Origin: Uliginosibacterium flavum
Lineage (GTDB): Bacteria; Pseudomonadota; Gammaproteobacteria; Burkholderiales; Rhodocyclaceae
Direction: 5' to 3'
NCBI RefSeq assembly: GCF_040566545.1
Contig: NZ_JBEWZI010000008.1
Location: forward strand, 124,001-188,000
Length of the DNA stretch: 64,000 bases
The notes under the pieces were generated by a model. It did not search any database and had not been told where the DNA came from. It saw only the letters and a list, made by a program, of their open reading frames with translations. Positions 62,087 through 64,000 of the stretch are shown in pieces; the first letter of the stretch is position 1, and each line of letters starts with the position of its first letter. The translations under genes were made by a program, and so were the position numbers.

Positions 62087-62746
62087 ATGAAACACAAACG
62101 CCCCCAGACCCGAGGAGAGGAAATCGCCAACGTCGCCAGCCACGCGGCGGGGCTGGTCGCTGCCCTGACAGCCTTTCCGATTCTGGTCGTCGTTACCGCC
62201 CGCCACGGCAGCGTGAGCAACATCGTCGCCGCCTGCATCTACGCCAGCACGATGGTGCTGATGTATCTGAGCTCCACGCTCTACCACTCGATGCCGCAAG
62301 GCCGCCTCAAACAGATTTTCCGCCAATTTGATCATGCGGCGATCTTCCTGCTGATCGCCGGCACCTATACGCCCTTCACCTTCAGCGTACTGGCAGGCGC
62401 CTGGGGCTGGACGATTTTCGGTCTGGTCTGGGGGCTGGCCGCGCTCGGCCTGTTCCTGATGTTCAGCAACCGGCTGAACAATCCCTGGCTCTCCAACGGC
62501 ATCTACTTGCTGATGGGCTGGCTGATCATCATTGCGGCCGTACCGCTGTTCCGGAACATTTCCACCGCCGGCGCTGTCTGGCTCATAGCCGGCGGTCTGG
62601 CCTACACAGGTGGTGTGGCCTTCTACGCACTGGATGGCCGGCTGCGCTACGGGCATTTCATCTGGCACCTGTTCGTGCTCACCGGCACAGTCTGCCATTT
62701 CTTTGCCGTACTCTACGGCTGTACGCCGGGCGCCACGCTCGCGTAG
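62087..62746 (+). CDS. Hemolysin III family (PAQR-like) membrane protein
   Basis: 219 residues with seven membrane helices. The PAQR motifs are present: E-x(4)-N-x-x-S-H near residue 18, SSTLYHSMP near 65, FDHAAIFLLIAGTYTPF near 83, and HFIWHLFVLTGTVCHF near 192, giving the metal-binding His and Asp. Bacterial members are named from a Bacillus cytolysin; their normal role may be lipid metabolism. Confidence 0.9.
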   Translation: MKHKRPQTRGEEIANVASHAAGLVAALTAFPILVVVTARHGSVSNIVAACIYASTMVLMYLSSTLYHSMPQGRLKQIFRQFDHAAIFLLIAGTYTPFTFSVLAGAWGWTIFGLVWGLAALGLFLMFSNRLNNPWLSNGIYLLMGWLIIIAAVPLFRNISTAGAVWLIAGGLAYTGGVAFYALDGRLRYGHFIWHLFVLTGTVCHFFAVLYGCTPGATLA

Positions 62747-62830
62747 AGACGACAGCCATCCGTCGCCCTGTCGAACGTCCAGTCCGGCGAGGCTGCTACA
62801 AAGAGGCCTTATTCTCACCCCCCGCATTCC

Positions 62831-64000
62831 ATGCGCCTGCCTTACCCGCTCTCCCTTCCCAAACTCCTGCTCGCAGGCTTCGTGCTGGTGGCCCTGCCAC
62901 CCGTGCTGGCCCTGCTCGGTGCGTATTTTTCACTGGATCAGCTGAGTCGGCGCAGCGAAATCGCGATCACCCGCGCCACTGCCATTACCCGCGACAGCCG
63001 CGCCCTGAGTGAGCATCTGAACGCGCTCGAACGCCTCGCGCGCCAGCAGCTGGTCCTCAACGATCCGCCGGGGCTCGCCGCCTATGCCAGCCGCCGCACC
63101 CGTTTCATCGACACCGGCGAACGCCTCGCGCAGCATGCCGACATCCTGAACATCAGCGCCGAACTGGAGGCCTTGCGCGCGGGTGAAGAGGCCATCTGGC
63201 TGCGACTGCAACAAGCCGATCTGAAGCAGACGCAAAGCCCGGCACTGGTCGCCGCTTTCAACGCCATGAATGCATCGGCAGCAGGCCTTGTCGGTCTGGC
63301 CGATGCGCGGATCGAAGCGGATATCGAAGCACTCCAGGTCGAAGCCTCCGCCGCACGCCGCCAGTTACTGCAGCGCCTGTGGGTGCTGATCCCGATCAGC
63401 CTGCTGTTCGCGCTGGGCATCACGGCCTTGATTCGCCGCCCTTTCCGTCAGTTGGAAGCGGCCATGCGCCGTCTTGGCGAAGGCAGTTTCGATGATCCGA
63501 TCAAGGTCAGCGGCCCGCGTGACATGGCCCTGCTGGGCCAGCGCCTGGACTGGCTGCGCACCCGGCTGCAAGCCCTGGATGCGCAAAAAACACGTCTGCT
63601 TCAGCACGTTTCGCACGAGCTCAAGACCCCACTCACGGCGCTGCACGAAGGCACTGCCCTGCTGCTGGACAAAGTCACCGGCCCGCTCAACTCAGAGCAA
63701 TTCGAGGTCGCCCAGATCCTCGCCAGCAACTGCCAGCGCCTGCGCAAACTGATCGAGAATCTGCTCGATTACAGCAGTCTGCGCTTTGCGCCAGCCGATC
63801 TGCGCCGTGAAACCGTCGAACTCGGTGGCGTCGTCGAACAGGTTATTGCCGACCAGAAGCTCGCAGCCAACGCGCGCGGCATCGACATCACACACGACTG
63901 CGCCAATCTGAGTCTGCCCGCGGATCGCGAGAAACTGCGTGTCATCCTCGACAACCTGCTCTCCAACGCCCTCAAATACGCCCCGACTCACAGCCGCGTG
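62831..64000 (+). CDS. Sensor histidine kinase, 3' end outside the window
   Basis: 390 codons are visible and the frame is open to the last base. Two membrane helices (about 10-32 and 180-200) bracket a periplasmic sensor region rich in Leu and Ala; a HAMP-type linker follows. The phosphorylation site His262 lies in QHVSHELKTPLTALHEG, and the N box begins LRVILDNLLSNALKYAP near 374. It resembles QseE/GlrK-like kinases. The partner regulator is probably beyond the window. Confidence 0.88.
   Translation, partial: MRLPYPLSLPKLLLAGFVLVALPPVLALLGAYFSLDQLSRRSEIAITRATAITRDSRALSEHLNALERLARQQLVLNDPPGLAAYASRRTRFIDTGERLAQHADILNISAELEALRAGEEAIWLRLQQADLKQTQSPALVAAFNAMNASAAGLVGLADARIEADIEALQVEASAARRQLLQRLWVLIPISLLFALGITALIRRPFRQLEAAMRRLGEGSFDDPIKVSGPRDMALLGQRLDWLRTRLQALDAQKTRLLQHVSHELKTPLTALHEGTALLLDKVTGPLNSEQFEVAQILASNCQRLRKLIENLLDYSSLRFAPADLRRETVELGGVVEQVIADQKLAANARGIDITHDCANLSLPADREKLRVILDNLLSNALKYAPTHSRV

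Overview
The window is about 64 kb of a GC-rich betaproteobacterial chromosome, possibly from the Rhodocyclales. This is inferred from gene content and order: a complete mraZ-to-ftsZ division and cell-wall (dcw) cluster, a meso-diaminopimelate type MurE, ModE/Mop molybdate control, a Yej peptide transporter and a PL3 pectate lyase pair. I cannot name the genus from the sequence alone. Almost all of it reads as stable chromosome. There is no integrase, transposase, prophage, CRISPR array or tRNA that I can support.

Layout. 1-3363 (+): the 3' end of one PL3 pectate lyase, a complete secreted paralogue, then a TPR protein with a glycosyltransferase-like tail. 3490-7188: a large Asp-box (YCF48-like) lipoprotein on the minus strand, a membrane-anchored metzincin-like protein and a small STAS-like protein. 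7289-14338 (+): a giant DUF2339 membrane protein, a small secreted NTR-like protein, a DUF3999 protein and an orphan. 14390-20905 (+): a response regulator and the yejABEF peptide importer. 21109-25254 (-): dnaB, ispF, ispD and ftsZ. 25406-41190 (-): the rest of the dcw cluster in the order mraZ, rsmH, ftsL, ftsI, murE, murF, mraY, murD, ftsW, murG, murC, ddl, ftsQ, ftsA, densely overlapped and started from a recognisable MraZ-box promoter. 41517-41926 (-): rnpB, the RNase P RNA.

42040-49157: an HD-GYP protein, a YgjV-like membrane protein, a lipoprotein, pyrC, and a three-gene overlapping operon (cation/proton antiporter, gamma-glutamyl ligase, class I glutamine amidotransferase), then a DUF2164 protein. 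49158-50549: an AT-richer orphan gene flanked by palindromic repeats. 50550-52405 (-): upp-uraA for uracil salvage. 52491-59351: a molybdenum locus with modEABC, a divergent di-TOBE molbindin, a second permease/binding-protein pair with an unknown Cys/His-rich protein but no ATPase, and modD. Two 24-base ModE-type operators tie the locus together. 59553-64000: two small lipoproteins, a YqjD/YqjE/YqjK-like envelope operon, a hemolysin III family protein and a sensor kinase cut by the window edge.

The points most worth a second look are: an intergenic palindromic repeat family (core TGCCTGAAGAGCCGC and its complement) recurring at seven or more places; the ModE-controlled transporter half-operon without an ATPase; a heptanucleotide tandem repeat in front of ispD; the antiporter/ligase/amidotransferase operon; and hairpins placed inside the dcw cluster.
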